DNA from: an uncultured Parvimonas sp.
GTDB taxonomy: Bacteria > Bacillota > Clostridia > Tissierellales > Peptoniphilaceae
Reading direction: 5' to 3'
Length of the DNA stretch: 5,098 nt
Assembly: GCA_902470455.1 (NCBI GenBank)
Contig: CABRGI010000077.1
Span: 1 to 5,098 of the forward strand
The position numbers were made by a program, and so were the translations under genes. The notes beneath the pieces are model-generated. The model searched no databases, had not been told where the DNA came from, and worked only from the letters and a program-made list of their open reading frames with translations. Shown here in pieces: positions 5,041 through 5,098 of the stretch; within the stretch, counting starts at the first letter, position 1; each line of letters begins with the position of its first letter.

Positions 5041-5069
5041 ATTATACTACTTTTTTAACCTTAAGTCAA
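5041..5069 (-). promoter_or_regulatory. Near-consensus sigma-A promoter of the sigma factor gene
   Basis: On the minus strand, -35 TTGACT (5069-5064), a 17-bp spacer, and -10 TATAAT (5046-5041). Transcription would start near 5034, leaving a leader of about 60 nt. I see no strong hairpin or operator in that leader; ACGTA and TACCGT near 4995-5010 pair only imperfectly. Confidence 0.7.
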
Positions 5070-5098
5070 TTATAAAGTTACTAAAATTAGAACTATAC

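Overview
The window is AT-rich (roughly 30% G+C by eye), with strong AGGAGG-type ribosome binding sites, sigma-A-like promoters and a vitamin uptake S component of the energy-coupling factor (ECF) class. Together these point to a low-GC Gram-positive bacterium (Bacillota). The style fits an anaerobic coccus of the Parvimonas/Peptoniphilus/Finegoldia type, but that placement is an inference from composition and gene content.

Layout. Positions 1-742 (+) hold the C-terminal part of a beta-helical, probably surface-exposed Cthe_2159-type carbohydrate-binding protein. It converges on a GNAT acetyltransferase (801-1211, -), and the two share one hairpin terminator (776-802). The acetyltransferase lies 8 nt downstream of a MocR/PdxR-type regulator (1220-2542, -), whose stop codon overlaps the acetyltransferase ribosome binding site. 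Across a packed 75-97 bp control region, a B6 salvage operon diverges: an ECF S component, probably PdxU (2639-3190, +), directly abutting a pyridoxal-kinase-like gene (3191-3976, +), closed by a terminator at 3962-3986. Next comes about 440 bp without a gene. Most of it is one nested inverted-repeat element (4035-4398), probably a MITE or dispersed repeat. The last gene (4417-4971, -) is a small sigma-70-family sigma factor with a near-consensus promoter at 5041-5069.

How it works together. The central genes form a coherent vitamin B6 module. The regulator has a winged-helix domain fused to an aminotransferase-like, PLP-binding domain and should sense the PLP pool. The S component would bring in a B6 vitamer, using ECF ATPase/T subunits encoded elsewhere, and the kinase would trap it as the phosphate. 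A perfect 9-bp inverted repeat (2568-2589) sits just downstream of the predicted pdxR transcription start and over the -35 position of the predicted pdxU promoter. That placement suits a protein that represses its own gene and activates the salvage operon. No de novo B6 genes are visible here. The acetyltransferase appears translationally coupled to the regulator and is an unexplained member of the module. The beta-helix protein and the sigma factor have no evident link to B6.
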